Source: Mucilaginibacter yixingensis (GTDB lineage Bacteria; Bacteroidota; Bacteroidia; Sphingobacteriales; Sphingobacteriaceae). From it: 64,000 nucleotides of DNA. The notes beneath the pieces were generated by a model. That model was given only the letters and a program-made list of their open reading frames with translations. It had not been told where the DNA came from and searched no databases. The position numbers and the translations under genes are program-made. Positions 10,601-18,673 of this stretch are shown in pieces (position 1 is the stretch's first letter; each line of letters begins with the position of its first letter). The DNA lies in assembly GCF_041080815.1 (NCBI RefSeq), contig NZ_CP160205.1, forward strand, positions 3,348,001 to 3,412,000, in the 5' to 3' direction.

Positions 10601-10637
10601 ATAGTCTTCCAAATGAATGAGTAAAATTCATTCTCAT
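7611..10637 (-). CDS. SusC/RagA-family TonB-dependent glycan transporter (PUL1)
   Basis: This 1008-residue outer-membrane importer has a signal peptide at residues 1-30 ending at TFAQ. A carboxypeptidase-D-like domain covers about 33-115 (VKGKVVDEKNQPLPGASVQI). NEVVVVGYGTQ marks the start of the plug region. The plug contains DPYVVVDGIPL and VEVLKDPSAVAIYGTNGANG, and the rest forms the 22-strand barrel, ending in a hydrophobic strand at Lys1008. It should import oligosaccharides with SusD, using TonB energy. No FecR/anti-sigma STN domain is present, which fits control by the adjacent HTCS rather than by an ECF sigma factor. ATGs at codons 1 and 3 are both possible; the first is used. Confidence 0.96.
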   Translation of the reverse strand: MRMNFTHSFGRLLAIAVFFLLSSSQLTFAQASFTVKGKVVDEKNQPLPGASVQISGQNKGVTTDVNGAFSIKLESASTLNISFVGMATQTVSVSSGKTNVTVVLKDNGKNLNEVVVVGYGTQRRADVVGSVTSVPKARLSELPTTNVLQAVEGTVAGLTISTPSGIPGTQPSASVRGRNSISASSDPYVVVDGIPLSKTGGSLNDINPNDIASVEVLKDPSAVAIYGTNGANGVILVTTKHGVTGKPVLRYSGSVGYDNIAHILRPRDGAEYAQKYKDYLAQNDPKNTNVVPNNIELTNYNAGIQTDWLKEVTQQGAYQDHNLSVSGGSENVKYYLSGDYLDQKGVVKGYQYKRITVRSNLDVNATDFLTLGSNIYYANNNYDGGRANLVFAQAMSPYGQEYNADGTYRIYPMAPEQLYTNPLLGLTTTALRRSVNLGGNGFAEVKLGGVLQGLKYRLNAGYNFVPTRNDGYTGRAANNLVGNGYANNTETNTYTLENLLTYNRNFGKHHIDFTGLYSQQESSYLSSGASSSGFVNDVITFYNLGAGTTPSVSSYASHRALRSQMGRLNYSYDSRYLLNFTVRRDGSSVFGGNTDKYGWFPVGGFGWNISNEKFMQDVHLIDNLKLRASYGRTGNEAVGVYQTIGVDNAVRYPFEGAVYTGALAGTQLGNSNLHWETKTGVNVGLDFGILHNRINGSIDYYNARTTGLLLNRALPAASGYVNVLDNIGKISNKGLDITLNTKNIDSKDFRWESTIVFSTVKNKIIDLYGNQQSDIGNGWFIGQPISVIYDYKKIGIWQTGEDVSKSDPTAKPGDIKFQDTNGDGKITADDKVIQGQTTPKWTGGFTNTFHYKNISLSVFIQTAQGQMRYNTDLNTIEAQGRANTPAAIGYWTPTNGENFFNSLSYTNTNHPYGYEQDASYTRIKDVTLSYTFPQRYLDKLHLGGLTVFASGRNLHTYTKWIGTDPEVTLYTRGSGGGGTANDSNFSNNSDNNYPLTRTIVFGVNISLK

Positions 10638-10654
10638 AAATGATTGTTTTCTTT

Positions 10655-10675
10655 TGGTTTATAATTTGGTTTGTG
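10655..10675. repeat. Direct-repeat motif TGGTTT-N6-TGGTTT, start-proximal copy
   Basis: Two TGGTTT units start 12 bp apart, and a third partly overlapping unit begins at 10674. The copy matches the one at 10748-10768 at 19 of 21 positions. It lies only 18 bp before the susC ATG, so it falls in the leader. A/C-rich leaders are common in this group, which makes this copy less certain as a protein-binding site. Confidence 0.4.
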
Positions 10676-10747
10676 GTTTGGGCGCGCAGCACCAATGGAA
10701 CGATGCTACGCAAATAGCATCACTTCGTTTTTCTCATAACTAATAAG

Positions 10748-10768
10748 TGGTTTATAACTTGGTTTATG
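10748..10768. promoter_or_regulatory. Candidate HTCS operator upstream of PUL1 susC
   Basis: TGGTTTATAACTTGGTTT is a direct repeat with a 12-bp period. It lies about 110-130 bp before the susC start and 30 bp upstream of a -7-like CTATTTG. The same architecture occurs upstream of the second PUL at 37933-37953 (17 of 21 positions shared). AraC-type output domains of HTCS proteins commonly bind tandem direct repeats just upstream of the -33 region, so an activator site is the natural reading. Binding is inferred. Confidence 0.5.
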
Positions 10769-10988
10769 AAAGCTAAGTAAGGGTATTTTCGGGCCGGGCG
10801 GAGGGGGCAATCTGGTATATTATAGGGGGCAAATCTGTTAAATCATGCTAAAAAGCAGCTTTTTGGAGCACTCCCCCATCTTGCTTGCTGGTAAAGCAAA
10901 AAACAAACCCAGAAATTTGACCTTGTTTCCACGTCAAAATCCTGAGTTGCCAATAAGTTTAAAATGATTTTTTACACTGATGCCGGCA

Positions 10989-13900
10989 TCATCTGGTAAT
11001 ATCTACCCTGTACCAGCTATTAAATGCAGCGCGGTGTTTTCTGATAAACTCCGAAGGGTTTAAACCAAACTGCTTTTTGAAATGCTCTCTGAAGTATTTC
11101 ATATCGCCGAAACCTGTTTTAATGGCTGCCTCGTTCACGTTGCAATTGGTATTAATCATAATTTCTGCCGCTTTCCGCAAGCGCACAAATCTTACCAGAG
11201 CATTAACCGACTGGCCGCTGGCTGCCTTTACTTTTTTAAACAGGCTGGAGTAACTCATTCCCAGATCATCGGCAATCTTTTCTACGTCAAAATTGGGGTC
11301 GGCCAAATAGTTTTCTATAATGCCGATGCACTTGTACAGAAACTCTTTGTGAACATCTGAGATGCTCTTCGCATTGGTTTTAAGCGTTACCTCATTAAAA
11401 AAGTAGTTCTGCAGTTGTTTCCGGTCTTTCAGAATCCCTTTCACCCGGGCAACCAGCAAGTCCTTTTCAAACGGCTTGCTCACAAAGTCGACTGCGCCCA
11501 CAGTAATGCCTTCTAACTTGGTTTCAGGATTTGAATCACCGCTGAGCAGCACTACCGGGATATGGCTAAGGGACTGGTCTTGCTTAATTTCTTTACACAA
11601 ATCAATACCAGAGAGCTCGCCCATCACAATATCGCTGATCACCAGGTCGGGGATATATTTTCTGATTAGTTCCAGACCTTCTTCTGCGCTTGGCGCTTCA
11701 TAGATCTTAAATTCTGCTTTAAAAATACTCTTGATGTAATTGCGGATCTCGGCATTATCGTCAATTAAAAGTATTGACTGCCTGTCAGAAATCAGGAGTT
11801 CTAAATTGCTGGGCTGCTCATCGGTTTCTGTACTCTCGGCGGTATCGTCCATGCGCAGTTCATTGAGCAGCTTTTCCGCACCCTCAGCCTCCTCACTAAA
11901 CAATTCAGGCGATTTTGGCAGCGATAGCGTAAAGGTAGCCCCGCCATCAGCATTAGTTTTATATGCCACCGTGCCGTTATGCAGCTCTACAAAGCTTTTT
12001 ACCAGGTAAAGCCCAATACCGAAGCCTGATTTTATGGAGTTGTTATCCTTGATCTGATAAAACTTATCGAATATTTTGTCCACCGTTTTTTCGGAGATAC
12101 CGTGACCGGTATCGGCTATTTCAACTAAGACGGATTGATCCGTATCGTGCAGGTTTACGGTTATGCGCCCTTCCTGTGGTGTAAATTTCACGGCGTTAGA
12201 GATCAGGTTAAAAAGGGCAATTTCCAGCTTTTCCCGGTCGCCATTAATGTAAGCAGGCGTAGACAAACCGTTAAATACATAGTTAATGTGCCTTGATTTA
12301 GCCTGATAGCCGAAGCAAAGAAAAACGTCATGACAAATGGCATTAAAATCAAGCTTGGAAAGGTTAAGTTGCTCATTCTCTGTTTGCACCTTTCTAAACA
12401 ACAGCAAATGATCCACCAATCCCAGCAATCGCCGGGCATTACGATAGGCTATATTCAGCTCGCCATTATCACGGTTTTCTGTACGATTAAGCATATCCTT
12501 GATCGGGTTGATGATTAAAGTGAGCGGTGCCCGAAACTCGTGACTTACATTGGTAAAAAAGGCCAGCTTCTTCTCGTTCATTTCCTTCTCCCGCTCCACC
12601 TCCAGGTTAGCCAGCTCTACTTCAAACTTCAATTTGGCTTGCCTGATGCGGTAGCGCCACAGCACGTATACAATGGTGAATATGGCCGCCGCATAAAGTA
12701 AATAGGCATACCACGTGCGATACCACGGCGGCAAAACAATTACCTTTAATGATAAGGTAGATGGTTCCCATGTGCCGTTTATGTTGGTGGCTTTTACTTT
12801 AAAATAGTAGGTACCCTCGTTCAATCGGGTGTAATAGGCCGTTTTTGCATGGCCAACGTAGTTCCAGCCGTGGTCCCAGTTTTCTAAATAGTATGCATAT
12901 TGTGTTTTTTCAGGGAATGAATATTCTATGGCTGTGTAATCTATAGCAAGCGTTGCCTGATCATAAGCAACCTCTATAGATTTTAGATCAGGCAGGGCCA
13001 CGTTATTGGTGTAGCTTTTATCGCCCTCAATGTTCTGATTATTGATGCGCAGCCCATCCAAAAGCAACCTGGACCGATGGCTGGCCATTTTAATGCTATC
13101 AGGATAAAAAATATTAAATCCTTTAATACCGCCAAAAGCAATCTCCCCCGATTTTAATAACAAACCGGCATTAAAGCTAAACTGGTTACTTTGCAGCCCA
13201 TCGGCAGCGGTATAATTGGTAAATTTCTTTTGCAGTACATCATATTTGGTAACGCCATTGTAAGTGCTGCCCCATAAATTCCCGCGCCGGTCTATAATTA
13301 AATTCAGAATGGAGTTGCTGGGCAAACCATCTTTTTCTGTATACCGGGTCAGTTTCTCCGTGGCCAGATTTACGGCAATCAGGCCGCCGCCCTCGGTACC
13401 TATCCATAATTGGTTATCACGCCCTTCAACAATGGTTCTTACGGCGCTTTGCGTGTTAAAATATTTAAACTTCTTAGTGCGGGGATCAATTTTGATCAGA
13501 TGCGAATAATCGCCCGCCCAGAGGTAACCACTATGATCTTCTGCAATGGCATGCACGTTGCTGATCTTGCTATCAAAAGGCTCAAAACGGTTTTGCTGCT
13601 CATTAAACACATATAAAAGCCCCCCGCTGGTTGATCCGGCCCACAAACGCTGCTGTTTATCAATATAGAGTTTCCAAAGATTATTATCCTCTGAGTTATT
13701 AACCGGGTTACTGCAAACATAATGCGTAAAATGGCCTGTAGCTTTATCGTACCTGTCAATCCCGCCGTTATACATGCCTATCCAGATGCGGTTTTTCTGA
13801 TCTCTGACCAGGCTGGTCACAAAATTGCTGGACAAAGAATTAGGCCCGTCAGATCGCGTATAATTGACATATTTATTCTGTTTCCTGTTCCAAAAACTCA

Positions 13901-15032
13901 ATCCGCCACCATCTGTGCCTATCCAAAGGTTACCATTTTCGTCCTCACAGAATGAGATGATGAAATTACTGATGAGACTGCCAGGATCAAGCGGATTTCG
14001 GGCTATGGTTTTAAACTGATTTCTGATATCATCAAATATGTTTACCCCTCCGCGCAGCGTAGCAATAAAAACACGCTCATGCTGATCTGGGAACAACATA
14101 CTCACGGCATTACTTTTTAACGATCTCGGTGCGTTGCTCTCATTCATCACCAGCTGGATTTTATGCGTTACCGTATCCAGCACATTAACCCCACCACCAT
14201 CAGTAGCCACCCAAAGCTGCCCTTTAACAAAAGCCAGATCGGTGATATTTTTGCTGCTTAACTTCCCATCAATATTGAGCGGAGAAAGACGTTTAGGATT
14301 TGTCTGAAACTTATAAAGCCCGTTTTCACACCCAATCAACAGGGTATTGGTATTTACAATGAGCATGCGATAGGCCGTACGCAAACCGGCATCAATTAAA
14401 TGAAGTTTGGTTTGAGCTTTATCAAACTTGCACAAGCCAATGTTCTTTATAAACACCCAGGCACCGTTATCAGGAGATGCGGTTACAGCCTGCACAGAGA
14501 AATCGATAGCGCCGCCTGCAAACTTTGCCTGCGTGGCTATATCCTTTTTTATATCGTAGATAAACAGCCCGTTATTTTCTGTGCCGATGTATATGATACC
14601 GTCTGACCCTGCGGTAAGGGTTGAGATATTTTTAACCAGCTTCAGGGATGGCCCGTTGGATTGGGTTTTATACCGGATTGGGTAAAAGCGTGACGTATGG
14701 TAATCATAAAACATTACCCCCTTTTGTGTGCCCACAAATATTTTATCGCCGCAGGCAATGATCTTGTTAATGTGGTTGCTGTTGATTGATGAAGAATCGT
14801 TCCACACATTTCTGAAGGTTTTGATCAAGCTTCCATCAAAGCGGTTCAAACCATCATAGGTGCCAATCCATATATAACCATAAGCATCTTTACAAATACT
14901 GGTTACAGAATTGTTTGACAAGCCCTGATCAATGCCCAGGTACTTTATTTTTTGAAATGACTGTGCAGCTAAAAACGTACAATTAAGAAAAGTAAAACAG
15001 ATCAGTAATGCTATTCTTTTATTTCTTCTCAT
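10989..15032 (-). CDS. Hybrid two-component system regulator HTCS1
   Basis: This 1347-residue one-protein signalling system senses a glycan in the periplasm and activates transcription in the cytoplasm. The order is signal peptide (MRRNKRIALLICFTFLNCTF, ending LAAQ), two beta-propellers built of Reg_prop repeats such as GYIWIGTYDGLNRFDG (about 30-690), Y_Y_Y domain (about 690-765) and one membrane span near 770-795. The histidine kinase follows with phosphoacceptor His831 in NVSHEFRAP and its ATPase domain, then a receiver with Asp1134 in VISDIVMG, and a C-terminal AraC helix-turn-helix (about 1245-1340). The open frame extends upstream to a TTG at 15059. ATG 15032 is preferred because it starts the signal peptide. 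It directly precedes the susC operon it should control. Confidence 0.96.
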   Translation of the reverse strand: MRRNKRIALLICFTFLNCTFLAAQSFQKIKYLGIDQGLSNNSVTSICKDAYGYIWIGTYDGLNRFDGSLIKTFRNVWNDSSSINSNHINKIIACGDKIFVGTQKGVMFYDYHTSRFYPIRYKTQSNGPSLKLVKNISTLTAGSDGIIYIGTENNGLFIYDIKKDIATQAKFAGGAIDFSVQAVTASPDNGAWVFIKNIGLCKFDKAQTKLHLIDAGLRTAYRMLIVNTNTLLIGCENGLYKFQTNPKRLSPLNIDGKLSSKNITDLAFVKGQLWVATDGGGVNVLDTVTHKIQLVMNESNAPRSLKSNAVSMLFPDQHERVFIATLRGGVNIFDDIRNQFKTIARNPLDPGSLISNFIISFCEDENGNLWIGTDGGGLSFWNRKQNKYVNYTRSDGPNSLSSNFVTSLVRDQKNRIWIGMYNGGIDRYDKATGHFTHYVCSNPVNNSEDNNLWKLYIDKQQRLWAGSTSGGLLYVFNEQQNRFEPFDSKISNVHAIAEDHSGYLWAGDYSHLIKIDPRTKKFKYFNTQSAVRTIVEGRDNQLWIGTEGGGLIAVNLATEKLTRYTEKDGLPSNSILNLIIDRRGNLWGSTYNGVTKYDVLQKKFTNYTAADGLQSNQFSFNAGLLLKSGEIAFGGIKGFNIFYPDSIKMASHRSRLLLDGLRINNQNIEGDKSYTNNVALPDLKSIEVAYDQATLAIDYTAIEYSFPEKTQYAYYLENWDHGWNYVGHAKTAYYTRLNEGTYYFKVKATNINGTWEPSTLSLKVIVLPPWYRTWYAYLLYAAAIFTIVYVLWRYRIRQAKLKFEVELANLEVEREKEMNEKKLAFFTNVSHEFRAPLTLIINPIKDMLNRTENRDNGELNIAYRNARRLLGLVDHLLLFRKVQTENEQLNLSKLDFNAICHDVFLCFGYQAKSRHINYVFNGLSTPAYINGDREKLEIALFNLISNAVKFTPQEGRITVNLHDTDQSVLVEIADTGHGISEKTVDKIFDKFYQIKDNNSIKSGFGIGLYLVKSFVELHNGTVAYKTNADGGATFTLSLPKSPELFSEEAEGAEKLLNELRMDDTAESTETDEQPSNLELLISDRQSILLIDDNAEIRNYIKSIFKAEFKIYEAPSAEEGLELIRKYIPDLVISDIVMGELSGIDLCKEIKQDQSLSHIPVVLLSGDSNPETKLEGITVGAVDFVSKPFEKDLLVARVKGILKDRKQLQNYFFNEVTLKTNAKSISDVHKEFLYKCIGIIENYLADPNFDVEKIADDLGMSYSSLFKKVKAASGQSVNALVRFVRLRKAAEIMINTNCNVNEAAIKTGFGDMKYFREHFKKQFGLNPSEFIRKHRAAFNSWYRVDITR

Positions 15033-15125
15033 CCTTGGTTTGGCAAAATCAATCAGCAATCACACGCAATCCGCGCTACAATCCTGTCAAGGATTGATGC
15101 AGATCATTTAAACTAATTTCGGGAA

Positions 15126-15145
15126 AGCTTGATAACTTGGTTCAG
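15126..15145. promoter_or_regulatory. Degenerate operator-like site upstream of HTCS1
   Basis: GATAACTTGGTTCAG shares the 11-mer ATAACTTGGTT with the operator at 10748-10768, but the other half-site is degraded. It lies about 95-113 bp before the HTCS1 start, suggesting possible autoregulation. No good -33/-7 pair for HTCS1 was recognised here. Confidence 0.25.
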
Positions 15146-15237
15146 CACTAAGATAGAAAACAACTGTAAAAGCAACATTTTTTATTTTAAAATTAAATGG
15201 CGCACTAGGATTTGACTATTGAAGCAGAGCCAAACGG

Positions 15238-15268
15238 TTGTTATATCTTTTTGATGTTGTTACTTTTG
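15238..15268 (+). promoter_or_regulatory. Bacteroidota-type promoter for the beta-helix protein
   Basis: TTG at 15238-15240, a 20-bp spacer and TACTTTTG at 15261-15268 match the -33/-7 pattern TTG-N19-21-TAnnTTTG. Transcription would begin near 15273-15276. This rules out the in-frame TTG at 15238 as the start codon and points to GTG 15286. Confidence 0.55.
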
Positions 15269-15285
15269 AGGCAAAGCATACACCC

Positions 15286-16221
15286 GTGTTAACAGCAATC
15301 ATCTTTATTCTTTCCTTATTTAGTAATTCCCCTAAGGCAACTGTCAACTCTGCTTTGTTAGCCCCTGTTTATACAAAAGCAGCCGCCATTACGCTAAATG
15401 GAGCACATGATATTACCATCAGCGGTAAATCTATTGTTGGGGGCAATGTACCCTGCATCACGCTTCAAAACTGTTATAACGTCCATATTACCGGCAATAA
15501 ATTATCAAATGCTAAAGCGGTAGGCGTTTACCTATATAACTGTAAAAACATTACGGTAGACCATAACTATATCACCAACGTAAGTTCTGGTGTTTATGCA
15601 GATCAATCGGTTACGGGTGGGATAGTAGTAACCTATAACGAGTTTTATAACATGCAAGGGCCCTTCCCCCGCGGGCAATTTGTGCAGTTTAATAATGTTA
15701 ACGGCAAAGGCAATGCCATCAGCTTTAATGTGGGCGAAAACATTTTAGGTAAAAGCTATGCTGAAGATGCAATTAGCCTATACGAAAGCAATGGCACGGC
15801 CGATAGTCCTATCCTTATCAATGGCAACCGCATCCGTGGCGGAGGCCCAAGCCCAAGCGGCGGCGGCATTATGCTGGGCGATAACGGTGGCTCGTACCAG
15901 TTGGCTACCAATAACACACTGGTTAATCCGGGACAATACGGTATGGCTATTGCCGGGGGCGATCATAATAGCATTGTTAATAATACCATTTTTGGCGCCC
16001 AACAGTCTTTCACCAATGTTGGTATTTACGTAAGTAATACGGGTAAAAACACCGTGAGCAATGCACGGGTAAGCGGTAACCAAGTATGCTTTTATAACAA
16101 GGTGAATTACCAAAACAATTGTTGGCTGGCTCCCGGTACAGCAAAACCCGATGGCTGGGATGATACCAACCAATGGGGGACCAAATTGGATGCGTCTATA
16201 CTGCCAGCTACATTATTTTAG
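15286..16221 (+). CDS. Secreted right-handed parallel beta-helix protein
   Basis: This protein of about 311 residues consists almost wholly of beta-helix coils. Repeated turns such as NCYNVHITGNKLSNAKAVGV, NCKNITVDHNYI and HNSIVNNTIFGA are typical PbH1/NosD-like repeats, found in pectinolytic enzymes and in carbohydrate-binding surface proteins. No ATG is available at the 5' end. GTG 15286 begins a hydrophobic stretch (LTAIIFILSLFSNS) suited to a signal peptide, and a promoter lies just upstream. The C-terminal part (NNCWLAPGTAKPDGWDD) is not repetitive. No polysaccharide lyase or hydrolase catalytic set was recognised, so function is unknown. It diverges from HTCS1, and a role in plant-glycan use is guessed only from location. 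Confidence 0.7.
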   Translation: MLTAIIFILSLFSNSPKATVNSALLAPVYTKAAAITLNGAHDITISGKSIVGGNVPCITLQNCYNVHITGNKLSNAKAVGVYLYNCKNITVDHNYITNVSSGVYADQSVTGGIVVTYNEFYNMQGPFPRGQFVQFNNVNGKGNAISFNVGENILGKSYAEDAISLYESNGTADSPILINGNRIRGGGPSPSGGGIMLGDNGGSYQLATNNTLVNPGQYGMAIAGGDHNSIVNNTIFGAQQSFTNVGIYVSNTGKNTVSNARVSGNQVCFYNKVNYQNNCWLAPGTAKPDGWDDTNQWGTKLDASILPATLF

Positions 16222-16344
16222 GCTTCAAAGCGCCGCTATTCCAAATAGAGGGGCAAAAACCAGGGAGCACTATAGCTGTGCCGCAACCGCCACATTGAGT
16301 ATTGACAACCTTTCTCAAAATGCTTAACTTGCGTTCTGCACCGC

Positions 16345-16713
16345 ATGAAAGAGCACCGCATCTTCCGTTTAGTTATTGTTGCTATTGCACTCATATTTGC
16401 CTTTGCCAGGGCGGGGCAATACTTTTTTGCGTTTGCGGCCGATCAAACCGTTAGCGTTACCACCTCAATAACCGCGCAATACCAGCATGACGATGCCGGG
16501 CACGATGTAGTGCTCAGGCACATGGGCAAAGCGGTAGAAGATCGTTTCGCATCGGTGCAACTGCCGGCTATACTTTTTGCCGGCCTGGCATTTTGCTACC
16601 TGCTGGCAGCTGCATTTAGCGCTACGGTGCAGCAGTCATCTGCTTATTCGTTTAATCCTGCTCCACTCCCGTCCGGCCAGCGTCTGGCCCTGTACGGCGT
16701 TTTCCGGCTATGA
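16345..16713 (+). CDS. Small membrane protein of unknown function
   Basis: This 122-residue protein is not recognised. It has a hydrophobic helix near residues 7-30 (LVIVAIALIFAFARAGQYFF), a polar, probably extracytoplasmic stretch of about 45 residues, and a second helix near 74-95 (LPAILFAGLAFCYLLAAAF). The predicted topology is two spans with both ends in the cytoplasm. It lies upstream of the TPR gene on the same strand, separated by 81 bp. The hydrophobic pattern supports a real gene, but nothing else confirms it. Confidence 0.55.
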   Translation: MKEHRIFRLVIVAIALIFAFARAGQYFFAFAADQTVSVTTSITAQYQHDDAGHDVVLRHMGKAVEDRFASVQLPAILFAGLAFCYLLAAAFSATVQQSSAYSFNPAPLPSGQRLALYGVFRL

Positions 16714-16794
16714 TCTTCCTGGTTCGTTCCCTTTAACTAACCGTTGTGCCACGCATAAACGGCCAATTTCTTATTCCATTATTTTTTTGAACAA

Positions 16795-18489
16795 ATGAAG
16801 ATCCATTTTAAAGTAACAGGACCAGCATTGGGCCTGCTGTTTGCTGCTGCAAGTGTTAGCGGCCAGTCTATAAACGAAGCGCAAAAAGCCATCCGTACCG
16901 AGCAATATCAGAAAGCCAAAGCCATCCTCAAAAACCTGATTACCGCTAAACCAACCGAAGAAAACCAATTTTATCTGGGCTGGACCTACCTGCTGGAAGA
17001 TTACTCAGATTCGGCCAAAACCGTATTTGAGAAAGGCATTGCATTAGAACCCAAATCGGCATTAAACTACGCCGGACTGGGCGCTGTGGCCAAACTCAAC
17101 AACAATACATCGGCCATGACTCAAAACTTTGATCAGGCTTTGGCATTGGCCGGCAAACATACCGACCCTTATATTTATGTGGCCCGGGCTGCATTGCTTA
17201 AACCCGCCGATGCTAACCTGGCACTGAGCGTTTTAGCCAAAGCCGAAAAATATGGCGCCAAAGATGCCGAGTACCAAATGGCCAAGGGTGAAGCCAATCA
17301 TACCAAACTTGATAACAGCGCTGCCATCAGCAATTATACTGATGCGCAAACCATCGATCCTAAAGACCCTGGTATCGCCGTAGCCATTGGCGCCATCTGG
17401 AAACAGGCTTTTAACTTTGACGCGGCTGATCAGAAACTGAAAGAAGCCCTGGCACTTGACCCAAACTATGGCCCTGCCTACCGCGAACTGGCCGAGAATA
17501 ACCTGCTATGGGCACGCCATGACATGAAAGTAGCGTCTGATAAGATTAAAGAAGGCACTGCCTACTATAAGAAATATCTGGACCTGACGGACCACTCGCC
17601 CGAATCGCAAATGCGTTATGCCGATTTCCTGCTGGAATCTGGCGACTATAAAACGCTGGAGCAAGTGGCTGCCGATCTGGCAAAATCTGCTAATACTAAC
17701 CTGCGCATTTACCGCTACCTGGGCTACGCCGCTTATGAGAACGGCAATTACCAGCAAGGCCTTACCTCTATCAACAAATGGATTGGACAAGCTGATGTTA
17801 AACGTGTGATCCCTCGCGACTACCTGTACCTGGGTCGCCTGCAACTGAAAACCAATCAAGACTCATTGGGCATGCTAAACCTGAGCAAGGCCGCATCGCT
17901 CGATAGTACTTTTGCCGATGCCTGGTCTGAAATTGCGGGAGCCCTATATAGTAAACAGAAGTATGCTGCCGCGGGCGATGCTTATAATAATTACATCGAA
18001 AAATCGCACAAGGGTAAACTGAATGATTACTTCCGCGAAGGCATGAGCTATTACTACGGCTATAGCGATCAGTATTATAAAACCTTTGACGATAAAAATG
18101 CACCCAAACCAGACTCGTTATTACTCACCAAAGCCGATTCTGCTTTTAGCTATGTGCAGCAAAAAACCAGCGCCAAACCGGTGGCCGACGTGATATTGTA
18201 CCGTGCCCGTGTAAAAGACCTGGAAGAACCAGATCGCAACAATATTAAAGCCATAGCCAAACCCTACTATGAGCAGTACATCTCGCTTAAATCAACCGCC
18301 ACGGATGATCGTTCTAAAAAGAGTTTAGGCGAGGCTTATGCATACCTTGGTTCATACTACAGCCTGGTAGCTAAAGACGAAGCACAGGCGCAAGATAATT
18401 TCCAAAAAGCACTGGCCGCCAACCCGGATAATAAACAAGCCAAGGCCTACTTTGATAAGAAAAGTCCACAGGCTCCCAAAGGCAAATAA
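16795..18489 (+). CDS. Secreted tetratricopeptide-repeat protein
   Basis: This 564-residue protein has a signal peptide at residues 1-23 (GLLFAAASVSGQ). TPR helices follow along the whole length, for example AQKAIRTEQYQKAKAILKNL, AISNYTDAQTIDPKDPGIAV, LGMLNLSKAASLDSTFADAW and AQDNFQKALAANPDNKQAKA. TPR arrays are protein-binding scaffolds; here the protein is exported, so it probably acts in the periplasm. The tail is basic and proline-containing (KSPQAPKGK). It is followed by a clear terminator. No partner can be named from the neighbours. Confidence 0.85.
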   Translation: MKIHFKVTGPALGLLFAAASVSGQSINEAQKAIRTEQYQKAKAILKNLITAKPTEENQFYLGWTYLLEDYSDSAKTVFEKGIALEPKSALNYAGLGAVAKLNNNTSAMTQNFDQALALAGKHTDPYIYVARAALLKPADANLALSVLAKAEKYGAKDAEYQMAKGEANHTKLDNSAAISNYTDAQTIDPKDPGIAVAIGAIWKQAFNFDAADQKLKEALALDPNYGPAYRELAENNLLWARHDMKVASDKIKEGTAYYKKYLDLTDHSPESQMRYADFLLESGDYKTLEQVAADLAKSANTNLRIYRYLGYAAYENGNYQQGLTSINKWIGQADVKRVIPRDYLYLGRLQLKTNQDSLGMLNLSKAASLDSTFADAWSEIAGALYSKQKYAAAGDAYNNYIEKSHKGKLNDYFREGMSYYYGYSDQYYKTFDDKNAPKPDSLLLTKADSAFSYVQQKTSAKPVADVILYRARVKDLEEPDRNNIKAIAKPYYEQYISLKSTATDDRSKKSLGEAYAYLGSYYSLVAKDEAQAQDNFQKALAANPDNKQAKAYFDKKSPQAPKGK

Positions 18490-18518
18490 TCCTGTTTTGT
18501 AAGTTTTATCAGGATTAG

Positions 18519-18559
18519 AACAGAAGGCCGGCTTAACTCAGGAAGCCGGCCTTTCTGTT
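18519..18559 (+). terminator. Terminator after the TPR gene
   Basis: The hairpin CAGAAGGCCGGCTT / AAGCCGGCCTTTCTG (one bulged T, 8-nt loop) is GC-rich and lies 30 bp past the stop codon. It has no long T run, so efficiency is uncertain. Confidence 0.65.
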
Positions 18560-18673
18560 GATCGGCAGGCCGATTAATGCTCTTTTATTAATCTGACTAT
18601 TGTTTTTTACTTCCATCATTGTATTTTTAAACTACTAAACATCAACCAAATAACAACACTACAACGCTAAGCC

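Larger units (their letters stand above)
10638..10988 (-). promoter_or_regulatory. Promoter/leader region of the PUL1 susC operon
   Basis: This 351-bp gap lies between the HTCS1 stop and the susC start. It holds two near-identical TGGTTT-N6-TGGTTT direct repeats (listed separately). A -7-like CTATTTG on the minus strand (10711-10717) lies 30 bp downstream of the distal repeat. An inverted repeat TTTGAC-N11-GTCAAA is at 10916-10938. No clear terminator for HTCS1 was found, so some read-through from the regulator into susC is possible. Confidence 0.5.
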
